DNA of 6,330 nucleotides from Bacillota bacterium (GCA_023457875.1 JAEXBC010000069.1:1-6330), one strand, 5' to 3'; positions 1 through 5,660 are shown, counted from the stretch's first letter. Numbers and translations are program-made. Notes: generated by a model from the sequence alone, not told the origin.

Positions 1-353
1 TGCTTCTCATTAATAGCTTGGTCTTTTAGGTAAAGCATTTGATCATAGGTATCAACCTCTGCGGCTAAGAGGTTATCCTCCTCAATAGCTTGCTCCTTCT
101 GCTGCTTTTTGAGCTTTTTGCGTTTAAAGTTCGAAGCTGTATATTTGGCTGTTTGATAGATGAAACCGGCTTGATTTTCATGAGATATGAGCTTTTCAAT
201 ATGCTCATAGACTATTGTAAATACTTCCTGCGTTAAATCCTTTGCATCCTCAGCATTTCCAATTGAATAGTAAAGGTATTTAAGAATTTTCTCATGGTAT
301 TTTTCACAAAGCCATATAAAGAGTTGATCTGTATTTTTCCTACGCGTAGACAC
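1..353 (-). CDS. ECF-type RNA polymerase sigma factor, N-terminal part (cut by window edge)
   Basis: This is a partial gene: 117 codons are visible and the C-terminus lies beyond the left edge. The visible protein reads as sigma-70 region 2. Residues about 10-30 (LFIWLCEKYHEKILKYLYY) fit region 2.1, GNAEDAKDLTQEVF (about 33-46) is the typical region 2.2 core-binding helix, and the stretch to about residue 85 (GFIYQTAKYTASNFKRKK) fits regions 2.3-2.4, which melt and read the -10 element. Region 4, which reads the -35 element, would be off the window. The start is GTG at 353-351: an in-frame TAG lies 15 bases upstream, no ATG intervenes, and AAGGGGG sits 7 bases before the GTG. A corA terminator lies upstream at 470-508, so the gene probably has its own promoter; GTTACA-17-TATACA about 20-55 bases upstream is only a weak candidate. 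Any anti-sigma partner would be outside the window. The assignment to the ECF group rests on region 2 alone. Confidence 0.82.
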   Translation of the reverse strand, partial: MSTRRKNTDQLFIWLCEKYHEKILKYLYYSIGNAEDAKDLTQEVFTIVYEHIEKLISHENQAGFIYQTAKYTASNFKRKKLKKQQKEQAIEEDNLLAAEVDTYDQMLYLKDQAINEK

Positions 354-469
354 TACAATTCCCCCTTCTACTTTGTATATGTCCTTGTTCTAAAAATGTA
401 ACATCTCATTTCACTTATTATTTCTTTTATCGTTTCTTATACCAAGTAACGCCATACCTTTTTGATGAT

Positions 470-508
470 AAAAGGCACCTAAGAATATTTGACTATTCCT
501 AGATGCCT
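470..508 (-). terminator. Rho-independent terminator after corA
   Basis: On the minus strand a 15-bp stem (arms 494-508 and 473-487) closes a 6-base loop and is followed by a short U run, UUUUA. Two positions in the stem are not Watson-Crick. Read as minus-strand RNA both become G-U wobble pairs, whereas in the plus direction both would be A-C mismatches. The structure is therefore built for minus-strand transcription. It starts 8 bases past the corA stop and separates corA from the sigma-factor gene. Confidence 0.85.
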
Positions 509-515
509 CACATTT

Positions 516-1448
516 TTAAAATAATTTTTTCTTCATCATAAATGCAACTAACAGTGCCGTTATGACCACAGCAAAAACAATAATCCCCATAAAAGCAAGT
601 GGATGGTTGGCAAATGGAACATCTACATTCATTCCCCAAAAACTTGCAATCATTGTGGGTATGGATATAACAATCGTAATAGAGGTAAGTGTCTTCATGA
701 CAATGTTTAAGTTGTTGGAAATAACGGAAGCAAATGCATCCATGGTTCCTGTTAAAATGTTACTGTATATATTCGCCATTTCAATAGCTTGTTTGTTTTC
801 GATGATAACATCCTCAAGTAAATCTTCATCTTCAGGATACTGCTTTATATTTTCCATCCTCATCATCTTTTCGAGAACGATCTCGTTAGAACGAAGAGAG
901 GTGGTAAAGTAAACTAAACTCTTTTCTAAATCTAGTAACTGAATAAGTTCTTTGTTCTTCATTGATTTATGAAGCTCTTGCTCGATTTTATTACTCATTC
1001 TATCGATTTGCCTTAGATACTGTAAGTAATAAGATGCATTTTTATAAAGAAGCTGCAGTATAAACCTGGTCTTTTTATAAGTGAAAAAGCTTCTTACCTT
1101 TCCTGAACTAAAATCATCTAAGAGCTGAATGTTCTTAAGGCAAGTTGTAATAATAAATTTATCTCCCAAAATAATGGTCATTGGTATGGTGGCATAGTTG
1201 CCTATACCTTCTTCTGCTTCTTTGACTGGAACGTCAACAATGATAACCGTACAATTGTCATCTACTTCAATACGCGCACGTTCCTCTTCGTCCAATGCTG
1301 ATAAAATATGATTAACTTCAATATTAAACCTTTCAGATATCTCATTAATCTCCTGTGGTGTGGGATTAATTAAATTAACCCATGCCCCTTCCTCAAAGGC
1401 ATCTATCTTTTGTAAGCCTGTCTCAAGTGTTTTATAAATTTGCTTCAT
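516..1448 (-). CDS. corA: CorA-family magnesium/divalent cation channel
   Basis: This 310-residue protein belongs to the CorA family, homopentameric channels in the cytoplasmic membrane that take up Mg2+ (some members carry Co2+ or Ni2+). The diagnostic motif GMN is present at residues 272-274, in the context ASFWGMNVDVPF. It sits at the end of a first membrane helix (about 248-271) and is followed by a short loop and a second helix (about 286-305) ending in a basic KKK tail. The first 240 residues are soluble: an alpha/beta region to about 110, then long charged helices forming the funnel that senses cytosolic Mg2+ in characterised members. The acidic PEDEDLLEDVIIE stretch (about 206-218) lies in this part. 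Length is normal and nothing is broken. The ATG at 1448-1446 follows GGAGG by 10 bases. The gene is preceded by a long structured leader and followed by a terminator, so it appears to be its own transcription unit. Ion specificity cannot be read from the sequence. Confidence 0.93.
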   Translation of the reverse strand: MKQIYKTLETGLQKIDAFEEGAWVNLINPTPQEINEISERFNIEVNHILSALDEEERARIEVDDNCTVIIVDVPVKEAEEGIGNYATIPMTIILGDKFIITTCLKNIQLLDDFSSGKVRSFFTYKKTRFILQLLYKNASYYLQYLRQIDRMSNKIEQELHKSMKNKELIQLLDLEKSLVYFTTSLRSNEIVLEKMMRMENIKQYPEDEDLLEDVIIENKQAIEMANIYSNILTGTMDAFASVISNNLNIVMKTLTSITIVISIPTMIASFWGMNVDVPFANHPLAFMGIIVFAVVITALLVAFMMKKKLF

Positions 1449-1655
1449 ATTCTCACATCCTCCGCCCCCTCACCTTTATCCGAAAGCAAGAAGGGAATTT
1501 GTGACAGCACAAAAAATCTACCCTTGCATCAAATGAAGGTGAGTAATATTATTCCGTTCTATTGTAAACTGCCTATAACTCGGTCCGACGTCCACGATAT
1601 ACTCACACTCCTTTTTAGTATCTGTCGCAAGTGGTCTTTTCATACCAAAAGCCCC
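1449..1655 (-). promoter_or_regulatory. Long structured 5' leader of corA (putative regulatory RNA)
   Basis: About 207 nt separate the predicted transcription start from the corA ATG. The 3' part forms a nested hairpin on the minus strand. The outer stem CTCACCTT/AAGGTGAG pairs 1536-1543 with 1469-1476; a middle stem pairs GCAAGGG (1521-1527) with CCCTT..TGC (1486-1495, with a bulge); an inner stem TTTGTG/CACAAA pairs 1508-1513 with 1498-1503 around a CTGT loop. The outer stem ends 5 bases before the corA GGAGG (1459-1463). A competing pairing exists: GTGAGTA at 1600-1606 is exactly complementary to TACTCAC at 1539-1545, which shares five bases with the outer stem. No U-run follows the hairpin, so any control would act more naturally on translation initiation or through Rho than by intrinsic termination. 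I compared it from memory with M-box, yybP-ykoY, NiCo, ykkC, ydaO and S-box consensus motifs and saw no match. Confidence 0.5.
1518..1643 (-). CDS. Possible 41-residue leader peptide upstream of corA
   Basis: An ATG at 1643-1641, about 12 nt after the predicted corA transcription start, opens a 41-codon frame ending in TAG. The product begins MKRPLATDTKKECEYIVDVG and ends ITHLHLMQG. It has no membrane segment, signal peptide or family I recognise. The only ribosome-binding candidate is a weak AGGGG 8 bases upstream. An alternative internal GTG (codon 17) has AAGGAG 12 bases upstream, which is also imperfect. Translation would carry ribosomes through 1539-1545, the segment shared by the two competing leader pairings, and would stop inside the large hairpin. 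Such an arrangement could couple translation of the leader to corA expression. A frame of this length could also arise by chance, so this is a candidate only. Confidence 0.3.
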   Translation of the reverse strand: MKRPLATDTKKECEYIVDVGPSYRQFTIERNNITHLHLMQG

Positions 1656-1660
1656 TATTT

Positions 1661-1689
1661 ATACTATTTTATTATACCCCATGTGTCAA
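1661..1689 (-). promoter_or_regulatory. Sigma-A promoter of corA
   Basis: On the minus strand a perfect -35 TTGACA (1684-1689) is followed after 17 bases by TAGTAT (1661-1666, four of six matches). The predicted start is near 1655. A perfect TATAAT also occurs at 1671-1676, but it is only 7 bases from the TTGACA and has no -35 at proper spacing, so TAGTAT is the better partner. The promoter lies between the MITE-like hairpin and the corA leader. Confidence 0.7.
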
Positions 1690-1762
1690 GAGATTTCACT
1701 TTTGAACCAATCCTTTTTATCATTAACTTGTTTATATATCATCAAAGATTGATAAAACACAA

Positions 1763-1869
1763 AAAGGGATTGTTGCACTAAGGAAAAACACTACAAGATA
1801 TTTTTCTCACTAAAATCTTAAAATGAGTATAATATCTTGCATATCATTGCTTAGTGGGACAATCCCTTT
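1763..1869. repeat. MITE-like imperfect palindrome, also a possible terminator
   Basis: Outer 20-bp arms at 1763-1782 and 1850-1869 are inverted repeats with two adjacent mismatches (AAAGGGATTGTTGCACTAAG against a copy with CC for TG). Inside them are a perfect 9-bp inverted repeat, CAAGATATT (1794-1802) with AATATCTTG (1831-1839), and a small CTCA/TGAG pair around an AT-rich loop. The whole 107 bp can fold into one long hairpin. Size, terminal inverted repeats and absence of coding capacity suggest a miniature inverted-repeat element. I see no clear target-site duplication. On the minus strand the outer stem is followed by UUUUUG and begins about 25 bases past the stop of the 51-residue gene, so it could also end that transcript. 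Identity as a mobile element needs other copies. Confidence 0.6.
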
Positions 1870-1893
1870 CTTAGTTAAATCCATTCTAATATT

Positions 1894-2049
1894 CTAATAA
1901 ATCTTGCCAGCTTTTTTATTGCCTGTTTTTGCTTTTCCGTCTATTTCTGGCACCATAGAACCTGACTCTTTAGAATAGTGTCCTTTACTATTACTCTCTG
2001 TTCCGTGTGGCTCATTCACTCCTGGTCTTCTCATCCCTGCCTTAGCCAT
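1894..2049 (-). CDS. Small basic protein of unknown function (51 aa)
   Basis: The start is the ATG at 2049-2047, because GGAGG lies exactly 7 bases before it; an in-frame ATG nine codons upstream has no ribosome binding site. The 51-residue product begins MAKAGMRRPGVNEPHGTESN and ends KAKTGNKKAGKIY. It has 10 Lys/Arg against 5 Asp/Glu, many Gly, Ser and Asn, no cysteine, no membrane helix and no signal peptide, so it is probably a disordered cytoplasmic protein, perhaps nucleic-acid binding (inference). The wording resembles small hypothetical proteins I recall from Firmicutes, but I cannot name a family. It starts 54 bases after the stop of the Y-family polymerase with no terminator between, so it is likely read from the same LexA-controlled transcript. 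A TATACT about 30 bases upstream has no good -35 partner. The MITE-like hairpin follows it. Confidence 0.78.
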   Translation of the reverse strand: MAKAGMRRPGVNEPHGTESNSKGHYSKESGSMVPEIDGKAKTGNKKAGKIY

Positions 2050-2103
2050 CTGCTTCCCTCCTTTGGTTTTTTTCAAGTTTAGTATAGGCTTACTATTCTA
2101 ACT

Positions 2104-3378
2104 TTATTCACCTAGCTTTTTTTCTTTTATCATTTCTAATTTCTTTTCTTTGAAAATTCCATCTGACATATGATTGAGGTTAGAACCCACAAAGGCGGCT
2201 CTCATAATAGCATTCTCACCATATCTATTTCTAATCGCATCTATCGCCTTATCCAACTTTTCATTTTTCTTAGTGGTAGGTGTTTCAAACAAACTAAATT
2301 GATGTAATCCTTCTTCTTCTAGCTTAGTGGTATGTACCCCCAGCTGACGAATAGGCGTTTTATGATCCCATAATTCTTCAAATATTTTACACGCATAGCT
2401 ATAAAGCTCTCTAGTCACGTCTGTCGCAACAGGTAAACGCATTTGATGTGAGCTTCTCTCAAAAAAAGTATCCACCATACTTACGCTCATGCAACCTGCT
2501 TGTTTCTTATCCATTCTAAGCCGAGAGGCTACTGTCTCACACAAGGATAGAAGCACTAAATGCGCATGTTCTACTGAGTCAACATCATAGGGAATGGTCA
2601 TAGAATTGCCGTATCCCTTATTGGGAGCCACTTCCTTTTCCACTTTTGAAGCATCGATTCCATTGGCATATTGGTAGATGATCTCACCCTGCTTTTTGAG
2701 ATGTGTTTTTAATAGCTTAATATCTGCATTTGCTAAATCCCCTATGGTTTTAATGCCTAGTCGCTTTAATACCTTTTCTGAGGAGCGCCCTACAAAGAAA
2801 AGCTCTCTTACTGGCAAAGGCCACATCTTTGTTTGAATTTCTTCTGGAAAAAGCGTATGCACTAGATTTGGCTTCTTTAAATCTCCAGCCATTTTGGCTA
2901 ATAGCTTATTGCTAGAAATACCAATGTTCACTGTGAACCCCAATTCCTTTTCAACTCTATCTTTAATTACATGGGCAATGTGAAGGGGACTGCCATATAA
3001 GCCCTCGGTGCCTGTCATATCCATAAATGCCTCATCTATAGAATACTGCTCTACATCCGGCGTATATTCACTTAACAGCTGCATCAGTGCATGAGAACAC
3101 CTTACATACAAGGAAAAGTTAGGCTTAACCAGTGTAAGCTGTGGGCATTTTTTAAGAGCAGCTACCACAGGTTCTCCGGTAACAATATTGTACCTCTTAG
3201 CTGCCATAGATTTAGCTAAGATAATCCCTTTGCGCTTTTCTATATCTCCCCCCACAGCAGAAGGAATATCTCTAAGGTCCACTGCTTCCCCTAAAACATT
3301 CACCCTATAGCTAGCTTCCCAACTCAAAAAAGCCGAATTCACATCTACATGGAAAATAATTGGTTTACTCATACTCAT
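2104..3378 (-). CDS. dinB: Y-family (DinB/Pol IV-like) translesion DNA polymerase
   Basis: This 424-residue protein is an error-prone Y-family polymerase that copies past damaged bases. The palm begins at the N-terminus: HVDVN carries the first catalytic aspartate (D12), and YSIDEAFMD carries the second acidic pair (D115, E116). F17, five residues after D12, is at the steric-gate position that excludes ribonucleotides. IGISSNKLLAKMAGDLKKPN (about 152-171) is typical of DinB/UmuC proteins, followed by the helix-hairpin-helix thumb (FFVGRSSEKVLKRLGIKTIGDLA, about 194-216) and the little-finger domain. QFSLF (360-364) fits the sliding-clamp binding motif, followed by a charged tail. Length is normal and all key residues are present. 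The ATG at 3378 is the first after an in-frame TGA; GGAGAG lies 11 bases upstream. A second ATG two codons on is also possible. A LexA box overlaps the transcription start, so SOS induction is expected. The exact subfamily (DinB or a Gram-positive paralogue) is uncertain. Confidence 0.93.
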   Translation of the reverse strand: MSMSKPIIFHVDVNSAFLSWEASYRVNVLGEAVDLRDIPSAVGGDIEKRKGIILAKSMAAKRYNIVTGEPVVAALKKCPQLTLVKPNFSLYVRCSHALMQLLSEYTPDVEQYSIDEAFMDMTGTEGLYGSPLHIAHVIKDRVEKELGFTVNIGISSNKLLAKMAGDLKKPNLVHTLFPEEIQTKMWPLPVRELFFVGRSSEKVLKRLGIKTIGDLANADIKLLKTHLKKQGEIIYQYANGIDASKVEKEVAPNKGYGNSMTIPYDVDSVEHAHLVLLSLCETVASRLRMDKKQAGCMSVSMVDTFFERSSHQMRLPVATDVTRELYSYACKIFEELWDHKTPIRQLGVHTTKLEEEGLHQFSLFETPTTKKNEKLDKAIDAIRNRYGENAIMRAAFVGSNLNHMSDGIFKEKKLEMIKEKKLGE

Positions 3379-3392
3379 CCATCATCTCTCTC

Positions 3393-3406
3393 CGAACATA
3401 TGTTTG
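3393..3406 (-). promoter_or_regulatory. LexA (DinR) SOS box controlling the Y-family polymerase
   Basis: CGAACATATGTTTG on the plus strand matches the Firmicutes LexA operator core GAACATATGTTC at 11 of 12 positions and is nearly palindromic. It covers the predicted transcription start (about 3405) and touches the ribosome binding site (3390-3393), so bound LexA would block the promoter. Its place directly before a DNA-damage polymerase supports a functional site. Confidence 0.88.
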
Positions 3407-3411
3407 ATTAG

Positions 3412-3440
3412 ATTATAGCAAATATTGCATTTTTTGTAAA
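3412..3440 (-). promoter_or_regulatory. Sigma-A promoter of the Y-family polymerase gene
   Basis: On the minus strand TTTACA (3435-3440, five of six) is followed after exactly 17 bases by a perfect TATAAT (3412-3417). The predicted start near 3405 lies inside the LexA box, giving a leader of only about 27 nt. Confidence 0.82.
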
Positions 3441-3469
3441 CGCTACATTGTAATTCATAGATTGCAGTC

Positions 3470-3517
3470 AAAAAGAAGCTAGCCACTAAAATAATCCTAC
3501 TTTAGCCTCTAGCTTCT
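3470..3517 (-). terminator. Rho-independent terminator, end of the metY transcript
   Basis: On the minus strand AGAAGCTAG (3509-3517) pairs with CTAGCTTCT (3474-3482). After a two-base mismatch the stem continues with GCTAAA against TTTAGT, and the hairpin is followed by a U run (complement of the A run 3470-3474). The T run is on the low-coordinate side only, so it serves minus-strand transcription. It lies about 175 bases past the metY stop and 30 bases before the -35 of the polymerase promoter, insulating the two units. Confidence 0.8.
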
Positions 3518-3595
3518 CTCATTTAATAGTTATTGCTTATTGGTTTATTACTTATTATTTATTCTAAGAATATACTTACTTATTAATGTATCACT

Positions 3596-3684
3596 CAGAA
3601 CCTGTAGCTTATTACTTACTAATCTAAACTTGGAATCTGTAGCTTATCACTTGTTAATCTAAACTCAGAATCTGTAGCTTATCA
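3596..3684. repeat. 35-bp tandem repeat, two full copies plus a partial third
   Basis: Unit 1 is 3596-3630, unit 2 is 3631-3665, and a partial third copy runs from 3666 to about 3684. Shared wording includes CTGTAGCTTAT and AATCTAAACT. More degenerate relatives of the ACTTACTAATCTAA part appear from about 3546 to 3595. The array fills much of the 3' untranslated region between the metY stop and its terminator. It has no spacers, so it is not CRISPR, and no frame is open through it. No other gene is seen in the 3379-3692 gap. Confidence 0.8.
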
Positions 3685-3692
3685 TCGATACT

Positions 3693-4958
3693 TTATAATC
3701 TATCTAAGCTTTGTTTGATGTCTTCTAGGATATCATCAATATTTTCAAGTCCTACAGACAATCTAATCATGCCGCCATCAATACCTGCAGCTTCTAATTG
3801 TTCATCACTTAACTGGCGGTGTGTACTACTAGCTGGGTGGAGTACACAAGTACGAATATCTGCTACGTGTACTACATTTGATGCAAGCTTTAAGCCGTCC
3901 ATAAACTGCACAGCCTTTTCTTTTCCTCCTTTAATGTTAAAGGAAATAACCCCACTACAACCTAAAGGTAAGTATTTCTTAGCTAACTCATGATCCTTAT
4001 TACCTGCAAGGGTTGGATAATTGACCACAGCTACCTTATCAGATGCCTCTAAAGACATAGCCACTGCCTCTGCATTTTCACAGTACTGCTTCATTCTCAC
4101 CGCAAGAGTTTCTAAACCTAAATTAAGCAAGAAGGCTGCTTGAGCTCCTGGATAACAGCCTATGTCTCTCATCATTTGTACTCTTGCCTTAGTAATATAA
4201 GCAGCTTTTCCAAAGTTCTTGGTGTAAATCACTCCATGATAGCTATCATCTGGCTGGGTAAACTCTGGGAACCTACCATTTGTCCAGTCAAAGTTACCGC
4301 TATCAACAATAACGCCACCAACCTGTACAGCATGACCATCCATATATTTAGTAGTAGAATGTATCACAATATCTGCACCGAATTCAAAGGGCCTACATAG
4401 AATTGGCGTAGCAAAGGTATTGTCCACAATAAGTGGCACGCCATTTTTATGAGCAATACGGGCAAACTTTTCAATATCAAGCACTGCAATAGCTGGATTA
4501 GCTAGGGTTTCACCAAACACAGCTTTCGTATTAGGCTTGAATGCCTTTTGAATCTCTTCTTCTGAGGCTTCTGGGTCAACAAAAATACATTCAATTCCCA
4601 ATTTTTTGAGTGTTACTGAAAAAAGATTAAAGGTGCCTCCATAAATGGTAGCTGAACTAATAAAGCTATCCCCTGCTTGTAAAATATTAATGATACTTAA
4701 TAAACTAGCAGCTTGTCCGCTGGTGGTACATAAAGCCCCAACCCCACCTTCTAAAGCAGCAATCTTCTTTTCTACCGCGTCTACTGTTGGATTGGCAATT
4801 CTAGAGTAAAAAAATCCATCTGCTGATAAATCAAATAGCTTTCCAATATAATCTGTTGAGTCATAAGTATAGGTTGTGCTTTGCACAATAGGGACCACTC
4901 TAGGCTCTCCATTTTTAGGTTGATAACCCTCATGTAAGCACTGTGTTTCTATTTTCAA
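3693..4958 (-). CDS. metY: O-acetylhomoserine sulfhydrylase (O-acetylhomoserine aminocarboxypropyltransferase)
   Basis: This 421-residue cytoplasmic enzyme belongs to the Cys/Met-metabolism PLP-dependent family. MetY joins O-acetylhomoserine with sulfide (or methanethiol) to give homocysteine (or methionine) plus acetate. Counting from the TTG start, the visible family features are YSRIANPT (51-58, phosphate-binding tyrosine and arginine region), SGQAA (80-84), VDNTFATP (178-185, with the aspartate that pairs with the PLP ring nitrogen) and HSTTKYMDGH (200-209), whose K204 is the expected Schiff-base lysine. The C-terminal SSTHRQLSDEQL stretch is also typical. Length fits MetY, longer than cystathionine gamma-synthase. 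The start is TTG at 4958-4956: GGAGG is 7 bases before it, and the only upstream ATG (4976) would place that ribosome binding site inside the coding region. It has its own promoter, and its leader of about 60 nt is too short for an S-box riboswitch. A related sulfhydrylase or gamma-lyase activity cannot be excluded. Confidence 0.93.
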   Translation of the reverse strand: MKIETQCLHEGYQPKNGEPRVVPIVQSTTYTYDSTDYIGKLFDLSADGFFYSRIANPTVDAVEKKIAALEGGVGALCTTSGQAASLLSIINILQAGDSFISSATIYGGTFNLFSVTLKKLGIECIFVDPEASEEEIQKAFKPNTKAVFGETLANPAIAVLDIEKFARIAHKNGVPLIVDNTFATPILCRPFEFGADIVIHSTTKYMDGHAVQVGGVIVDSGNFDWTNGRFPEFTQPDDSYHGVIYTKNFGKAAYITKARVQMMRDIGCYPGAQAAFLLNLGLETLAVRMKQYCENAEAVAMSLEASDKVAVVNYPTLAGNKDHELAKKYLPLGCSGVISFNIKGGKEKAVQFMDGLKLASNVVHVADIRTCVLHPASSTHRQLSDEQLEAAGIDGGMIRLSVGLENIDDILEDIKQSLDRL

Positions 4959-5026
4959 ATTAAACCCTCCGTTCATGTGTTTGATGATCTTATTCTAGCC
5001 TAATGCTTTGCTTGATGCTTTTTTAG

Positions 5027-5055
5027 ATTATATTGATAATATTGAATTCTGTCAA
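5027..5055 (-). promoter_or_regulatory. Perfect-consensus sigma-A promoter of metY
   Basis: On the minus strand TTGACA (5050-5055) and TATAAT (5027-5032) are separated by exactly 17 bases, so both hexamers and the spacing are consensus. The predicted start is near 5020, giving a leader of about 60 nt. The TGA stop of the upstream membrane-protein gene lies inside the -35 hexamer. Confidence 0.88.
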
Positions 5056-5621
5056 TAACCTTTTTGTCTAGTATGCCTTCTTATACTGCAAACAATTAGG
5101 GCAAATAATCCTAATGCAATTAAGACCATGTTAATAAATGTAAATGTCCCTTTTATTTGGGTAAATAGACTTGCCACTTCTACAGTTTTTGGAAGCTTTA
5201 ATGGATAGTTCTGCAAGAGTCTAAACACAGCTATGTTTTCTGCTAAATCAAAAAGCGTTCCCACAAACCCTACAAGTCCAATGAGCCAAAACCTCTTCAT
5301 CTTAGTAAACAAGTGTTTTGCAATAAGGCTGAGTGCCATAAAATAAAAGAGTCCATAGGAAAGGGGAAATATGATATCAAGTGGAATAATATACTTCATA
5401 TTAAAGGCTCTGCCCTCCTCACCTAAGGCATCTAAAATTGTATAGGCTTTTTCCACCGAATAGCCTTCAAACTCCATATCCAGTATATTTTGTCCCCCTG
5501 TGACTTCCATAAGTTTTGCTGTGCCAATAAATGATCCATTAATTAAAAAAAGCATTCCTAAGAAAAACAATAATGCCACACCTACTGTTTTTATATTAAT
5601 ATAGTCTCGCTTTTGCATCAT
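5052..5621 (-). CDS. Integral membrane protein of unknown function, four predicted helices
   Basis: I do not recognise the family. The start is taken as ATG at 5621, 8 bases after AGAGG; an ATG seven codons upstream (5642) lacks a ribosome binding site. The 189-residue product has a short basic N-terminus (MMQKRDYINIK) and about four membrane helices, near residues 12-33, 78-102, 111-136 and 157-180. The long segment between helices 1 and 2 (about 34-76, acidic, with LMEVTGGQNILDMEFEGYS) would be on the outside if the N-terminus is inside. Charged residues lie in or near the membrane: LDIIFPLSYG at the start of helix 2 and FDLAEN in helix 3 hold conserved-looking acidic residues. The C-terminus is basic (RRHTRQK). 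It is 107 bases from the hydrolase gene with no terminator between, so read-through is possible. Its stop codon is embedded in the metY promoter, but nothing links its function to methionine. Confidence 0.8.
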   Translation of the reverse strand: MMQKRDYINIKTVGVALLFFLGMLFLINGSFIGTAKLMEVTGGQNILDMEFEGYSVEKAYTILDALGEEGRAFNMKYIIPLDIIFPLSYGLFYFMALSLIAKHLFTKMKRFWLIGLVGFVGTLFDLAENIAVFRLLQNYPLKLPKTVEVASLFTQIKGTFTFINMVLIALGLFALIVCSIRRHTRQKGY

Positions 5622-5660
5622 CTCGCCATCCTCTCTAAACATCTACTTTTTAAGTAAAAA

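Noticed and set aside
562..912. Plus-strand reading frame of 116 codons
   Set aside because: It lies wholly inside corA on the opposite strand, has no ribosome binding site and reads as the antisense shadow of the membrane-helix region.
1449..1655. M-box Mg2+ riboswitch before corA
   Set aside because: An AAGGTGAGG string recalls part of the M-box, but it lies at the 3' end next to the ribosome binding site and the other conserved M-box segments are not visible.
1440..1781. Plus-strand reading frame of 113 codons across the corA leader
   Set aside because: No ribosome binding site or promoter, odd composition, and it runs antisense through the corA promoter, leader and one arm of the hairpin element. 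Treated as chance.
1763..1869. Complete insertion sequence
   Set aside because: Only 107 bp with no transposase frame, so at most a miniature non-autonomous element.
3596..3684. CRISPR array
   Set aside because: The 35-bp units are directly adjacent with no unique spacers, and no cas genes are present.
3715..4400. Two plus-strand frames (3715-3993 and 4140-4400)
   Set aside because: Both are antisense to metY, which is a clear full-length enzyme; no translation signals.
4959..5020. S-box or T-box leader before metY
   Set aside because: The leader is only about 60 nt and lacks the conserved cores of both classes, including the T-box GGTGG-type sequence and any terminator hairpin.
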